DNA of 64,000 nt from Casuarius casuarius (GCA_003342895.1 PTFA01000158.1:1010026-1074025), one strand, 5' to 3'; positions 51,797-64,000 are shown, counted from the stretch's first letter. Translations and numbers: made by a program. The notes: a model not told the origin generated them from the letters alone.

Positions 51797-53377
51797 GCTA
51801 GTTGGCTTTTATGGATGCTAAACTTTTCATTAGTTAGTAATTCAGATTAGAGAAACACTCAAATGCAGGTTATTAAGGGCTATCAGAAACCCATGTCCTG
51901 CACAAATAGCATTTCTGATAATTAGAATTATTGTGGACAGTGGTTTGATAGATTGAAAAAAAGATGGTTCAGGCTTCCTCATGGGCAAAATTGAATTCCA
52001 GTAGCGTTTCAAGAAAGATAGGGGCTTCCATGGTGTGGAAGGAAGGGGTTTCGGAGGTCCTCTAGGCAGCTTTGGAGAGCAGGAGTCTCTTGCTCTTCCC
52101 ACTTCATAACTATCTCAACAGTCCTCTTCCCTTCTTGGGACTCTCAGATTTTTACGCTCTCTCTGTCAGTCCCATTTTACTTCTCAACCCTTGAGGAAAC
52201 ACAACTATCGTTCTCCTCCTTCAGCAGCAGCCCCTGCTACCTAGCAATCCCTGCTCTGGGAGAAGTGAAAAACCAAGCAATCTTGGGATTGAAGAAGATG
52301 GCGTTGGGACCAAGCAATGCTTTCTCCTTTTGTATGTGATATTAAAGGTGTGGCAATGAAGTTTCCTTCAGCACAGAGCTGCACAGAGGTCTTTTTTTTT
52401 TTCCCCCCCCGTTTCCAGCAATATTTGCCCTCTGCACCTCCAGGATCCTGCTGGTAGAAGGGAAATGCCGCAGGCATGGGGTGAAGTGGGCGAGCCGCTG
52501 CCAGCGTTTCTTCACTCCATCCCTTACCTCCGAAGCTTTGGGGAGTGTTTTAAATTGCCTTTTTTTGGATATTACATTTATCAGGAACACCTAAATTTTA
52601 ATTAGCTTTGTCTTGTTGGAGCCCGAAGGGAGTGTGCAAAGGCATTTGTGCATAGTCAAAAATAGCCTGATTTGGAGAGGTCTGTGGATCATTGGCAGAA
52701 ACTGCGAACTACTAACTCTCCTAAATTCCTGCTTTAGCTATTTCTCTCCACTGCCTTTTAACAAAACTGGGAAGCTTTAATGGTGCAGTTTTGGAATCTT
52801 TTATTTTTTGAAGTTTTGGCAGTTCTCCGTAAAATTGAACAGTTATTGTGGGGATGATATTTGTTGTTGAGCCGTTTCTTTATACTGCTGTTCCTGGATT
52901 TGATAAAGTATTATGCAAACTAGTCTTAGAGTACTGTATTTCATTTATTTAGAAGAAAACTTCAATTCTGCATTCAAAATATGCAGAGTAGAAGCATTTC
53001 TAAGAGGAATGGACTTTGCAAAGTGTAAGCTCATCCTGCTGCTTCGTGGGTTTTCTTGTACTATGTAAATCTTACTGTAGAAGTGACTGATGGAATAAAT
53101 ATGCGTTGTTGCTGATTAATCAGACATTATTTAATTTATGTTCTGTGCTCCCAATGTGTGTGCTGAAATTCAGACTCCTTCATGCTTTTAATTATTTTTA
53201 TTCACTATTGGTATATTACTGCCAGTTCTAGTCTGATATTGTTCCTGATGTCATTTATAGGATAATAGTTAAACAGAGCAATTTTGGCTCTGAAATAATT
53301 TTGTTGCTTCAAAAATTTTAAGCTTTCAAAATAAGTCAGTTGTATGCATGCAGTGCTTAGATGGAAAGTTTTGGGGC

Positions 53378-53390
53378 AAAAAAAAAAAAA
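53378..53390. repeat. A13 homopolymer
   Basis: Thirteen A in intron 4, a simple repeat. Confidence 0.85.
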
Positions 53391-54920
53391 GATGTTTTGT
53401 CTAAAAATTATAGACAACTTTTTCCATAGAAAGGCAATAATCAGGGATTTGCTCTGGAAAATATATTAGTTAGATTCTCCTTTCTGTGCTACAAAACAAG
53501 ACATGTCTTTGCATATACAGCCTGAAATAATCACTTTTATATTTTCGTTTTGAGGAGGAAGTATTTTCTGTGCTATAAAGTGTGTCTCTGGGCTACGTAT
53601 AGAAGTTGTATTGATTCTGTAAATAAGTAAAAAAATTTTTACTTATGTTTATGATCCAGTGCAATAGATGGGCTGGTATACAACCATGAGCTTGTGTAGA
53701 CTTGCAGATGTTAAAACATGGTTGACCTTCTTTATATTACGCTGTTGCAGGATATGTAGATTTTAAACAGTGCTGAGACTAAGTTTTAATTGTGTAAACA
53801 GTCATTGGTTTGGCATTCAGGGGGAGGTGGTTCATTTAAAATCTTGTCTCGGTGATATGCTCCTTATGCCTTTAATAAGGTTAGAAAAGTGGAGGAGGAC
53901 AACTTCTAGCACAGCTTGTAAACGTCAGTCCGGATGGAAGACAGTCGAGCCTGAAAACAATAGTGGTGTTGGAAAAGTGAAAGGGAAAAAATCCTTTCTC
54001 AAAACTGGTCTCCTAGGAGGAAAATTGTTTTAAGAAAATGTGGGATTATGATCATTTTTGCTAAAGCAGAAGGAAGTAATTACAAAGTGTTAAACTACAT
54101 ATAGTAAGTAAAATGGAAGACAAAGAATGAAAGTTATTTTAGCTGCATCGAAAGCCGACTGGTTTACTTAGTGCAGTTTTTAATGCTGGTTTGAGCCCTG
54201 TTCACATGTGAAACTTTCCAATTCATGTTATTTCTTTAAGACTATTCTGACTTTGGAAGTCAACCTGACTTAAATAGAATTATTCTAGGAAAATACTTAG
54301 CGATGAGTGTGGGAGTAGGACCTTTTTTTGAATATCCTCTTCTATTACTTCCACCCTTCTCAGACTTTGCAACAGCGATCAGCAAATCAGACCATTAGTC
54401 AGTATGGAAGTTTGTGCTGTATCAGTCACCGTATCTTACTACAACGTCCTGCTGAATAGGTTATTTCAGAGGAGCTGTATCATTTGGGGGTTGGTCTCAT
54501 ATGGTCAATTCTACACCCTTTGGTAGCTGCAAGTTTTCACAGGGATTTTGCAACTAGTCTTTAACGTTAGTGTAATTTGAGCGGTGTGACTCTTTGAGGA
54601 GTTTCTTTATGGTTCAGTAATCTTTGGCTGCTCAGGAGCAATAGCTGCTGTTCTTCTCCAGTCCTGTAATTAATCTTGAGGATCTTAGGAGATTTTTGTG
54701 GACTTTGTTTAAATAAGTCTGGATGCCACGTTCAAAGTTTCTAGGGAGAAGAATGATGCGAAGTGGGAATTGGGAAGTGGAGTAGAATACTGTGTATTAA
54801 AAAACCTTGTCAATGGAAAGTCAAAAAAAGTTTCCACTAATGGAATTTATTTTGTTGATGCATTGATGGATATACAGTGTTTCTGAATTTTGTTGAGGAT
54901 TTCAACCAAAACTTGTGTTT

Positions 54921-54935
54921 AAAAAAAAAAAAAAA
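54921..54935. repeat. A15 homopolymer
   Basis: Fifteen A after TTGTGTTT, a simple repeat. Confidence 0.85.
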
Positions 54936-55529
54936 GTGTCTGTTTTAATGAGAAGTGTTTGATTGACTTTCCATAAATTTTAAACAATTTCATTAGAAAA
55001 TATCATGAATTTGTTTTACCCCCCCAATCAAACCAAATAAACTGTCACCTTTGAATAGCTGAAAATAGTAATGACTGCACTCTTTTTCATTTGTAATTAT
55101 TTTTCTTATTTTGAAAATATATACTTCTTTTGTTTAAAATCATTTGTGTCGGTAGCCTGGGTTAAATAACTGGTGATTTCAGTCTTTTTCATTCAAGTTT
55201 ACTTGACAAGCCTGAGTCAAAATGCTGCTTTGCAGTATTTCTTTACACGATTTTAGATGTTATGCATATCAGAGTGTTGATAAGAAGGTATTTAAATACG
55301 TCACCTTGCAAAAATTTTCAAAGAGCACCCGTACAGTTGGACCAGAATAAGAGTTTAGAAATATCATATCCACTCCATGTATATGTGTGCTCTTCTCCCC
55401 TTAGCTGTTTAGAAATATTTATAAACAATTCTATTTGCTTTGAATATTTGAAAGTTTAAATATGGTAGATATTTATATAGAAAAAACCCTATATTTTTAA
55501 AAAACAAGCCCCCTCACCCCCTTTCCCAG

Positions 55530-55551
55530 CGCACGCACACACACACACACG
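55530..55551. repeat. (CA)n microsatellite
   Basis: About nine to ten CA units framed by GCGCACG and CGCTCTG. It is short, and probably only mildly polymorphic. Confidence 0.9.
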
Positions 55552-56036
55552 CTCTGCGTTTAGGGATGTTTTTACTAGCCAGCAGGAGCTTTACAAATTA
55601 TGGTCATTCCTCCATATAAAAATATGCAGCTATCTTTGGTGATGGAGTTCTTTCAACACACTGAAATGCTCTGCTGCTCGAGAAATGACTTTTTGAATAA
55701 CCCTTTTGCTTTACTTTAAAAACTTGATGTTCACCGTGTCTCTTATTCTTAGCCTAATTAAGACTACTGGGAGCTGCACTGGGTTTTTGAATGTGTTAAG
55801 CTGTACAAACTAGCCCCTTGAGTCCTGAGCCACAGCTCTAGCCTACAATATACACTGTTTTGCGTTGAAATGGGCATCCTAAACTTGAATATGGGCATTG
55901 TTTGATAATGCCTGCAAATCATAGTAAGTTAGCAGCCTTAGGCAAAACAAGGTAATGGGGATTCAGTGATGTAAATAAGCTTGCTGCACAACTTTGCCAT
56001 GGTCGTAAATAACAAAGCTCTCTAACCCCTCTCCTT

Positions 56037-56052
56037 AAAAAAAAAAAAAAAA
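56037..56052. repeat. A16 homopolymer
   Basis: Sixteen A after CCCCTCTCCTT. It is a simple repeat in intron 4. Confidence 0.85.
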
Positions 56053-59000
56053 GACTACATAGGATTTTTATTGAATTGCCTGACTGCCTGCTTATGTTCC
56101 GTTTATGAATCGGATTAATCCAGAAGTTGAAGATACTTCTATTCTGTTTAGATTTTGGAGTAAGGCCTCTCACTGATTTGTCAGGACATTTTTACTAGTA
56201 GGTCAAATTCTGTCTTTTTTCTTTGAAATCTGCCCTGTTTTTAATGTAGCCTGTATATTGTGCATGTGGAGACTCAAAGGATATACATAGAACTAATAAC
56301 ATTATTTTTGGAACTCTTACTGAATAAAGTTATTGCAGTCTCACATTTGAGATGCAGTTTAAGACAGTCGTGAATGATTTGTGTTAACCAGCATCTTATC
56401 TCATGTGGAAGGGAGATTGGAGAGAAGCCTCAAGAACAGGTCTGGGTGGAAAACCTTCAGTTGAAGAAACTAGTAGCAATTTTGCTACTAACTGAAAACA
56501 GCAGTCTGTAATGAGCAGTATTAGGAAAATATACTACACGAATTTCTCCACTGTGTTAAGAAGAGAGGTGAGATCAGCAGTCTATAGTTGAACACGGTGA
56601 CATTTCTCAAAGCAGAAGATGAGTTGCTTGGGATTTACTCAGAGTTGTAGGTCAGAGAAACTATTAGGTTTCCTATAAAAAGAAGGAAACCAGGTGGATA
56701 GTATTTTACAGTACCCTCATAAATAAAAATAGCAGTTTTCATTTTTGCATTATTTGCATAATTTTTTTTTCAGTTCATGGATCATTTGGTGTGCATAATC
56801 TTCACTAGTCTTTATTGAGTCTCACACTACAGACGTTTCAAAATGCAATGTAGGACCATGCATCTTTTTTTGGGATGTAGCGTAGACAGGGTTGTTTTCA
56901 CTCCCTTCAACTTACCCATTCTACTTTACTGGCTTCAGTGCACTGCAATAAATATTTTCATATTTAATTATTCTAGTTTCATCTGTGGTTACTGTTGCTT
57001 TGTAGTCTGTGTGTCATTGATCTTTCAGCAATGTTTAAAACATTGCTGTAAAGATTGAGTTGCTTCTAAATGCAGAGAATTCGTAAAACTTACTACTTCA
57101 CTGATATTTACCTGTTGATTTAAAAAGGAACAACAACAAAAAAATATTTGCGCTTTAGAAGAACTAGAACAATTTTATTCCTGTCCCCAAAATCTTAAAA
57201 GAGGGGTGCTCCCTGATTACAGAGGTTTTCTTTTTTTTGTGAATAAAAACATATTTATGAAGTGTATTTATGTTAAACTTTAATGAGATAACATCATGAT
57301 GAACACGAGTAGCATTTGTTTATATAGCTTACTTTTTAAAGAGAACACGGGTGGAAATGAATGAGCAAGAGGTACAGGTAACCTGAACAGGTCATTTGGA
57401 GAAAAGTATTTCTTAGGTTTAGTATCAGTGCTTCAGCTGATTTTAGTTGAGGAGAAAGAGCCCAGGGAACTCTTGGAGATATATATTATTTAATAATCAC
57501 CTACTAGGTTTAATAATCATCTGCTGGATTGATGAAGTGAGTACTGAGAAGAAATTTATATCTCATTAAAACACGAGTAGTCTGACAGCCTCTATACCAT
57601 TTCTTTTCTGTCTCTTGAAATGTTCTTAGAGCAGCAGTTGTGATTACATTGACAGATGTTTGGGTAAGCATGTCTGGTGAGCCTCAGGGACCACATTCAA
57701 CTCTTAAACAGTAGTTTTGTAGGATAAAACAAGCTATGTCTCCCATAAAGATGCATCTTGATGCAAACATAGGCTGAGGTTGTGGGCACGGCTGTAAGCA
57801 ATGGGACTATGAATAGCACGGCCACATTGCTCTTCTGTGGCAATAGTTACCCTCACTGAATGAAGCTGGCAGTCAGTTTTGTCACCCCATTTTGTCATTG
57901 GATTGGTGAGCAATGGCATGGCATAGGTGGTAGAGGGGCAAAAATGAGCAGAAGGGGAAGCTTATGAGTTTTCCTGAGTATTCTGTGAATATAGACTGAG
58001 AAAGAAAATGGAAGGTGAGAATAAGGAGAAAGGGAGAAGAATATCATGCTTTGTGTGTTTATCTCAAAAATTTGGGTTTTCTTGCAAGTTCTTAATTTTA
58101 AGAATACCACCGTCGGAACATGAAATTGAGGTTTCAGCTTATGAATTGGTCTGTTCAGACTAATGCCTTTAAGTTTTTAATGCATGCTACCACAGTTTTG
58201 AGCACTGAGAATAGTTATTGATCATCTGAAATTTCTGGAAGTTATGGTTAGATATTTGTGTGGATGTAGAATGACCTGTATCTTGTAGATGGGAGGCTTA
58301 GCTTCCAATGTGAATACTGAATAGCCGAGTCTGCCCTACAGACCAGGGTCTTGGCCATTTGTGCCACTCGACCTAGGTTCAGCGGTGGCCCTACCAGCCG
58401 TGTCCTGACTGCGAGGGTGTGATCTGTCATTGAAATCAGACGTGCGCACGTTATTCACCTACTCTTAGGAGTTGCTGGAATGCAGTCCAGTTTCCTCATT
58501 GCCCATGTGTTCAGGTTGCCTTGTTTCCCCTCCTAGGTGCACCCAGCGGCAAGGTGTGTTGGCTCGTCTGCTCCCGGCGCGGAGTCGGGGTTGGCCTGGG
58601 GTGCGCTCAGAGGGTGCCTGCGGGGCTGAGAGAAGCCTGCCTCTGCCCCGCGCTCCATCGTACTGCCCTTCCGTGATGTGTAAAAAGTGAAATGCATAGT
58701 TAAAGAAAGCTGGCTTTAGGGATTCTCATTAGGGATGGATTCTTTTATATAATACAGTGGCCTGAAAAGCTGAGAAAAACCCTTGTAAGATGTGACAGCT
58801 GAAGAAAACTGTGGAAAATAGATTCATCAGAAAAAGAGGAATAATTGTTTGTGAACACTATACCCAGACTGGATTTTTTCATGGAAAATACTTTCATAGA
58901 AGCATTTTCACCAGCCCCGGTTGTAATTCTCTGAGTTCAGTCATGGACTTTCAGGCTGGCACTGCGAAAACGAGGAACGCGCAATTATGACAAAACATTA

Positions 59001-59329
59001 GGTAACGGGGAAGAGCGCCCATTGATGTAGCCACAAATGATCTAGCAAAGAGAGGAAACTGAGGTGATGATTGCACTATTTAGAATTTATCTAGAGTTGT
59101 AAAAGTGTGAGCTGATGCTGGAGACTTGCGGGAGAGCCTCACGGTATCGTGGGATTGATTAAAACAGCAGCAACACGCATTGCACGTGGGGAGAAAAATC
59201 CTTATTTTCTATACGTGATGTTGAACTCTGCACTGTTACTCTGAGGGGAAAAAAGTTGGGGTTATAATGACCATGCCAGTTCAACACTTTGTACCTGGTA
59301 ATCCCTGTCCCCCCCAAAAGTTTAATGTT

Positions 59330-59870
59330 GGGGGTTACTGGGGAAGGACTAGAGGACAAAATGGAAAAATCTTTATCGTGCCACTATGTAAATCGCTGTG
59401 TGCCGACAGCTTTGTCTGTAGTGCGGACAAGTACTGTCCGCAGCGCTGGTCCTGTCCGAGGTGTAATAGAAGTAGTGAAAGGCACCTAGAGGAGAAACGA
59501 AGATGTTCAGAAGTGTTGAGGAACATTTCAGTGGAGCAGCTGAGCACAGTAGCAGTCTGTAGCTGGCAGGGAAAGCCAGGGAAGAGGGAGAGTCACTTAG
59601 CAGGTGTAAAATCACGGTTGGTATGGAGGCGGTGAATAGGAACGGCGTATTTACTCTGAATGTAAGGAGTAAGGCATACCAACTGAAATGATCAGAAAAG
59701 GTGTTCGAAGCAAACTGCTGTGCGCACAGTGCAAAGGCAAAGTAAGGAGCTCCCTGCCACAGGGTGTTGTGGAGCTGACCTGAGTGCAACCAAAACGCTG
59801 GACAAATCGGGAAAGAAAATTTCATTAAAGGCTATGAAATGCAAAAATCCTTTGCCCTGGCAGTCTGTGC
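59330..59870 (+). mobile_element. Degraded ancient CR1/L3-like LINE, 3' end
   Basis: Scattered blocks keep the order of the 3' end of old amniote CR1/L3-like LINEs. TCGTGCCACTATGTAAATCG (near 59376) matches the L-P-L-Y-K-S block. GCGGTGAATAGGAACGGCGT with TTTACTCT (near 59629) matches the block found just after the ORF2 core. GAGCTCCCTGCCACAGGGTG with TTGTGGAG (from about 59747) matches the W-N-S-L-P-x-x-V-V-E block. AATCGGGAAAGAAAATTTCA with TTAAAGGCTATGAAATG (from about 59804) matches the terminal F-K-x-x-L-D-x-F...x-G-Y region. It is in sense orientation and full of stops. The 122-codon + frame and 150-codon minus frame over it are not genes. It corresponds to a more 3' part of the same kind of element as the relic at 17200-17690. 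Confidence 0.6.
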
Positions 59871-60308
59871 CGCATCGCTTGCAGGGAGCGGGCAGCAAGG
59901 AGGTATCTTGCACTGTGCTTCCCGCTGCGTCTTGGATACCCTGTTATCTGTGTATTTGTTCCTCGTTGTCCTAGCTTCTGATTTCCTTGTGCGCTGATTA
60001 ACAGAGCATATATAGGATTTCCCATGTGCTTAATTCTTTTACCCTCTGTAAAGCGATGGAGCTGCTTTGCGCTAGGCAGTGGGAGCAGCAGCGAGGAAGC
60101 CCCGTGGCACTCGCTGGTTCGGCACGGGCTCGGCGGCTTGGCTCCGGACGTGTGGTGTGTGTCTGCTCCTGGGACAGAGCTCAGATGCGCCCAGGAGAGC
60201 GGCCGCGTCTCCTCCAGAAGCCTCCATTAGCGTACACCGATGTCGATGTGCAGATTGTACTCAGAGAGCGGGAAGTGCTCTCTTCAGCTGAGCTTATCTG
60301 CCCCTGCC

Positions 60309-60446
60309 AAGCTTGAAATCTTTGTTGCAAGGTAGCTCTCCCAAGGTTGGTAGAGCTTTTTAGCAGTATGCTTAGCAAAACCTTTGTAGCACTGGTATTG
60401 GCTTTTTAGCAACGTGTTTACTAAAGCCTTTGTAACACTGGTGTTG
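60309..60446. repeat. 46-bp tandem repeat, about 2 to 3 copies
   Basis: GCTTTTTAGCAGTATGCTTA at 60355 and GCTTTTTAGCAACGTGTTTA at 60401 start two units of 46 bp. Both continue with A-rich then CCTTTGTA(G/A)CACTGGT(A/G)TTG. A more degraded third unit (CTTTGTTGCAAGGTAGCTCT) precedes them at about 60309-60354. It is a small, old minisatellite-like array. Confidence 0.8.
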
Positions 60447-61954
60447 TATGTTTGCTTACCCTGGCTTTCAGGCAAAGCAGATCTCTCCCCCTTTCTAGTT
60501 TAGAAACTCTTGGCTTGATTCATTACCATAGCAAATGTGGACAGAAATAGTAAAAAATTTTCAAGAAATATAAAGAAATACTGGAAAGCTTTATTCTCTG
60601 TTACCTAGTTAGAAGCAAATCTTCAGATGACTTATTTTACATTTTCCAGGCTGGAGGGATGGAAAGGAAGATGGCTTTGTGGCTGAAGAAAGGAGGAGAT
60701 AGCATCTTGTTAAAGTGCTTTTGAGTCTGAGCAAATCTCTCGATGTGCTTTTAAAATAGCAAGACAAATGTGCTATATATGGAAAAGACATTCTTAAATT
60801 CTGTGATGTAAATATCTGAAGTGTAGAATATTATTTATACTTAATCATGAAAAAGTGTATCCCCTAAATATTTATAACAGGAACTGAAATCATTTGGGAA
60901 ATTGTGGCTGTTACATCACTCAAAGGATTAAATAGTATTTTTACTAAAGACTTTTGATTAGAATTGATTACATAATCATTGCCCTGAAGTAATAAATATG
61001 TTTTTCTATTAGTCATTTAGTTCTGTTGGTAATAGTATTAAAAGCTGCTCAGCGAAGTATGGTCAAAATGTTAGGCTTTCTAACTTCACTGTATAAGAAG
61101 TTAGAAATAAGGGACTTCTTTTGATTTTGATGGGTCTGAGCATCTCTTCCATATGGATTCAATTCACATTTTAATCAGAATGTGGAAGTCATTACTCTGA
61201 CATCTGAAACTGCGGTAGCAATAAAAAAAATTATCACAAACAAGACAGCAGACACAAATTATTGTGTGTTTATTACTGGGTGGCCTTTTTGAAACTCTCC
61301 CAAAGTTAATAGGTTCCAGATATTTGAAAATTGAAGTTGTATTATGACAAATTTATTTCTGCTCATATTTAACTTGCGTCTCCTCCGTCAGGCCGATTTT
61401 AAACAAACAGAAGAGTTGTCAACCCACTCATGTCTGACTCCAGTTTTTCTTGTAGTAGCTCTAGTCCCAGTGCCTCGGTTTAATAAAGAGCACTGAGAAA
61501 ACAAACACGAGCAGTTACGGTGCTGCTTTTGTAAATTATTTATCATATCTCTAAGGTTTTACTGTGGCGTAAGTGCTGCTGGGTTAGCTTAAATTGCTCA
61601 CAGAGATGTCACGTCAGACAAAAGGTCCGCGTGGAGTTGATGCGCGCCTGCGAGTGCCCTGTGCTGCTGGGGCTGGCGAGGAGGGCTCGGCTCGGCGTGG
61701 GCACCCGACGGCCACAGTGAAACCTGCCCTTTTGACCTCAGGTATCAGATGCCTAGAGAGCAGTCTCGTTGGGACCATGCGTTTTGGGGATAGCAGGCGT
61801 TGGTTAGGTCTTAGATAGAGGCTGGTTAGTGCTGAGATGCTCTATGTTGCTCCATTTAAGCTGCATGTGTTGGGAGCCTGGTCCCTTTGTACAAGAGAGG
61901 CCAGGTGAGCCCAGGGCAGCGTGCACAGCGTTTGGAGGTCTCTTTATGAATTAC

Positions 61955-62010
61955 TGCAAATACACACTATATTTTCTGTAGAAAATATAGCAGATGTTAG
62001 TATATTTGCA
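61955..62010. repeat. Hairpin: 11-bp perfect inner stem, imperfect outer stem
   Basis: CTATATTTTCT (61967-61977) and AGAAAATATAG (61980-61990) are perfect reverse complements around a 2-base centre. Outside them TGCAAATAC (61955-61963) can pair with GTATATTTGCA (62000-62010) with two extra bases. The total is 56 nt. It is AT-rich and short for a microRNA precursor. Confidence 0.8.
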
Positions 62011-63517
62011 AATAAGTTAAATATGGTAAATAGCATTTTAAAAGCATACTGTATGTGTTCTCATTCGTAGTCTTCCGGTAGCTTAGGTGTGTATTTTCAT
62101 GCAGTCTGCTTTAATTGCTCTGCTTATTAAATAATCTTATGCCACTCTTGTGTAACATCATTTTTCATTATTTGCTGTACTCCTAAATAGTTTTATTTTT
62201 CCCTTTTTAAACCAAATTGAGACATGAAAATTCTAAAGCCAGTCAGAATTATCTTTAATATGTGCCTTACCTGTCTGTTAGTAGATACTTTAAACCCTTC
62301 ATGTTACTGTAAAAAACAACCACTTTTTCAGATTTCCTGAACTTTTATTTTGGTTGTCAGTTTTTAGTCTTTAAACAGTTTTGACTTTAGCCATTTCTAA
62401 ATCTTGATGTTATTTCTAACAAGTAAGCAGAAGTAAATCATGGAAGTCTTGCAAAGGTAAAGTCAAAAGTGGGGATTCTAAGTTTTAAACTTAATTACGT
62501 TTCTCTTAATGAAAGGGTCTCGCTTCTAGGTCGACATGCTGAGTGTTTGGAATGGAGTCTCTTTCCTTTCAAAGACTGTATATTATCAGCTGTGGCACTC
62601 CGGTAATAAGATACATACATATACGCGTGTGTGTTTATATATAAACTTCACAAACGCAGCCAGTGGAAGGGAGGAGAAACCCTCTGTCTGTCTTTGTTTT
62701 CCAGAATTATCAATAAGTAAAAACATAAAAGAAATATTACATTTGTGGTGGCATGGTTTTAATTAATAAAAGTCTATGTTGTGCAAGTGTTGTGTTTGTA
62801 AAATTTATGTAAGAACATTAAACTGCATTAGAGTAATTTATGGACCAAATAAATGTCAGTTGCTAAGGTAAACTAGCTTAGGAAACAGTGCAACTAGGAC
62901 AAAACAAAAGTAAAGAACGAGAATAAATTGTAAACACTGTAAGAACAGTGATACAATTGTTTCTTGATATCCACCCAAGCAAGTATAAGTTCATTTACAA
63001 TTTGTTTATTAACAGTCTCGGGCTAATAAACCAACACTTAGAGCAATGTTGGAAGCCTTCCAGCGCCGTTTTGTGTAGTGACAAGTTAGGCCAGTGCTAT
63101 TTTTTTTCCCCTTTAATAAGGAAAAGAATTCTATATTGCCGGCTCCTTTATATAGTTGTTAAACTTGTAGTTTGGCGCTGTGGAGCAGCATGGTGCGTTG
63201 CGCTCAATTAGCGCAGATGAAGCGGTCGAAGTGCCAGTTTCAGAAATGTACCTAATTAAAACACTAAGGGATCCATTCATTCTGGGCTTTTTGGCTCCCT
63301 GGGTGCCAGCCACAGAGACTCCAACCTCGTCTGAAGCCTAATCCCGATTTGTGTCTCTGCCTTTCGGTGGCACGTGCAGTTTGGAAGCCCCGATGTGGTC
63401 TGGCTGCTTACGATCGTGTGTTGCTGTGCCTCCCGTCCGCAGCGTGTTGCAGAAGCGAAGGCTTGGAGTGTATGGATAAATTGAGAACGACTTCAATGAT
63501 AGGGTTCAGAATAGTTT

Positions 63518-63540
63518 AAAAAAAAAAAAAAAAAAAAAAA
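63518..63540. repeat. A23 homopolymer
   Basis: Twenty-three A in a row, preceded by ATAGTTT and followed by GGCAAAATGCC. There is no AATAAA-type signal in the preceding 40 bases, so a processed pseudogene is not supported. Confidence 0.95.
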
Positions 63541-64000
63541 GGCAAAATGCCACCTGTTTTGGGAGGAGGAGGAGATTTTCTTCCAGTTATCAGGGCTCCA
63601 TGAAAATGGATTAATTCTGGAATAGGATTTACTTGTAGTTTGTAGCAGCCACTGTAATTTGAAGGCCAGTTTGATGGCAGACCTTTCCCAGCTTGAAGAC
63701 AAACCTCTCCCAATAGCCTTTATTGGAGACTTTTGATTGATAATGTATTTTTTACAGCTACTGGACCTTTAAACCAAGACTGAAAACAGGTGAGCACCTA
63801 CTGCTTCCTTTCGTAGAGTCAACAACAAAGAAAATGCACCTCACGTCTCTAGTTTTATCTGTTATCCAGAGGCTTTTGTGAAATGTTAATTCATCCCTCC
63901 TCCTTTCTGCCATGTGCAAGTACTACTACTAGCAAGTTTTCCCGTACGGATGCTTGTGTTAGTACAAAGCCTCTAGCGTAGCTATATCTGGAGAGCATCT

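Larger units (their letters stand above)
42268..64000 (+). other. TMEM135: TMEM135 intron 4 (5' part)
   Basis: At least 21.7 kb of non-coding DNA after the 34-nt exon. It contains a purine-rich strand segment (about 46.0-46.4 kb), A runs near 46.67, 51.78, 53.38, 54.92, 56.04 and 63.52 kb, a CA repeat near 55.53 kb, CpG-richer patches near 58.55, 60.1 and 61.65 kb, a degraded LINE 3' end at 59330-59870, a 46-bp tandem repeat near 60.36 kb, and a hairpin near 61.97 kb. I found no exon matching the continuation of TMEM135 and no CR1 octamer tails here. Remaining parts are unique AT-rich sequence. Confidence 0.85.

Noticed and set aside
58248..58440. Possible tRNA-derived SINE (MIR-like) on the minus strand
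   Set aside because: A few words resemble box A and the MIR core, but the match is too patchy by eye to support.
59267..59825. Overlapping 122-codon (+) and 150-codon (-) frames
   Set aside because: They cover a degraded LINE 3' end and show no conserved protein pattern of their own.

Overview
The window is vertebrate nuclear DNA, almost certainly from a bird. It is AT-rich and has no bacterial gene layout. Its open reading frames are short and random-looking. It carries three copies of the bird-type CR1 retrotransposon, each with the typical 3'-end octamer (read from the other strand as ATAGAATCA/ACAGAATCA). One copy, at 26861, is close to the form common in modern (neoavian) birds, so a neoavian species is more likely than a fowl. 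That species inference is tentative.

One gene crosses the whole window on the + strand: TMEM135, a multi-pass membrane protein of peroxisomes and mitochondria. Three consecutive coding exons are visible: 14542-14669 (128 nt), 21328-21420 (93 nt) and 42234-42267 (34 nt). Their splice phases fit exactly and they join to one open frame, giving about residues 48-132 by human numbering as I remember it. The first exon (about 47 residues) must lie before base 1, and the next exon lies beyond base 64000. Everything else is intron: the end of intron 1 (1-14541), intron 2 (14670-21327), intron 3 (21421-42233) and the start of intron 4 (42268-64000).

The introns hold three antisense CR1 copies (13525-13851, 26861-26940, 37638-38188). 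They also hold two clearly recognisable relics of a much older CR1/L3-like LINE in sense orientation (17200-17690, reverse transcriptase domain; 59330-59870, 3' end), a possible third (21960-22190), many homopolymer and dinucleotide runs, a 46-bp tandem repeat, and one 18-base assembly gap at 41546-41563.

The most unusual structure is a 232-bp foldback at 41732-41963, about 270 bp upstream of the 34-nt exon. It has two 57-bp arms that match at 51 of 57 positions around a 118-bp loop. I found no second protein-coding gene, no CRISPR, no tRNA or rRNA gene, and no convincing new biological system. The open findings concern structured intronic DNA and old transposon relics.
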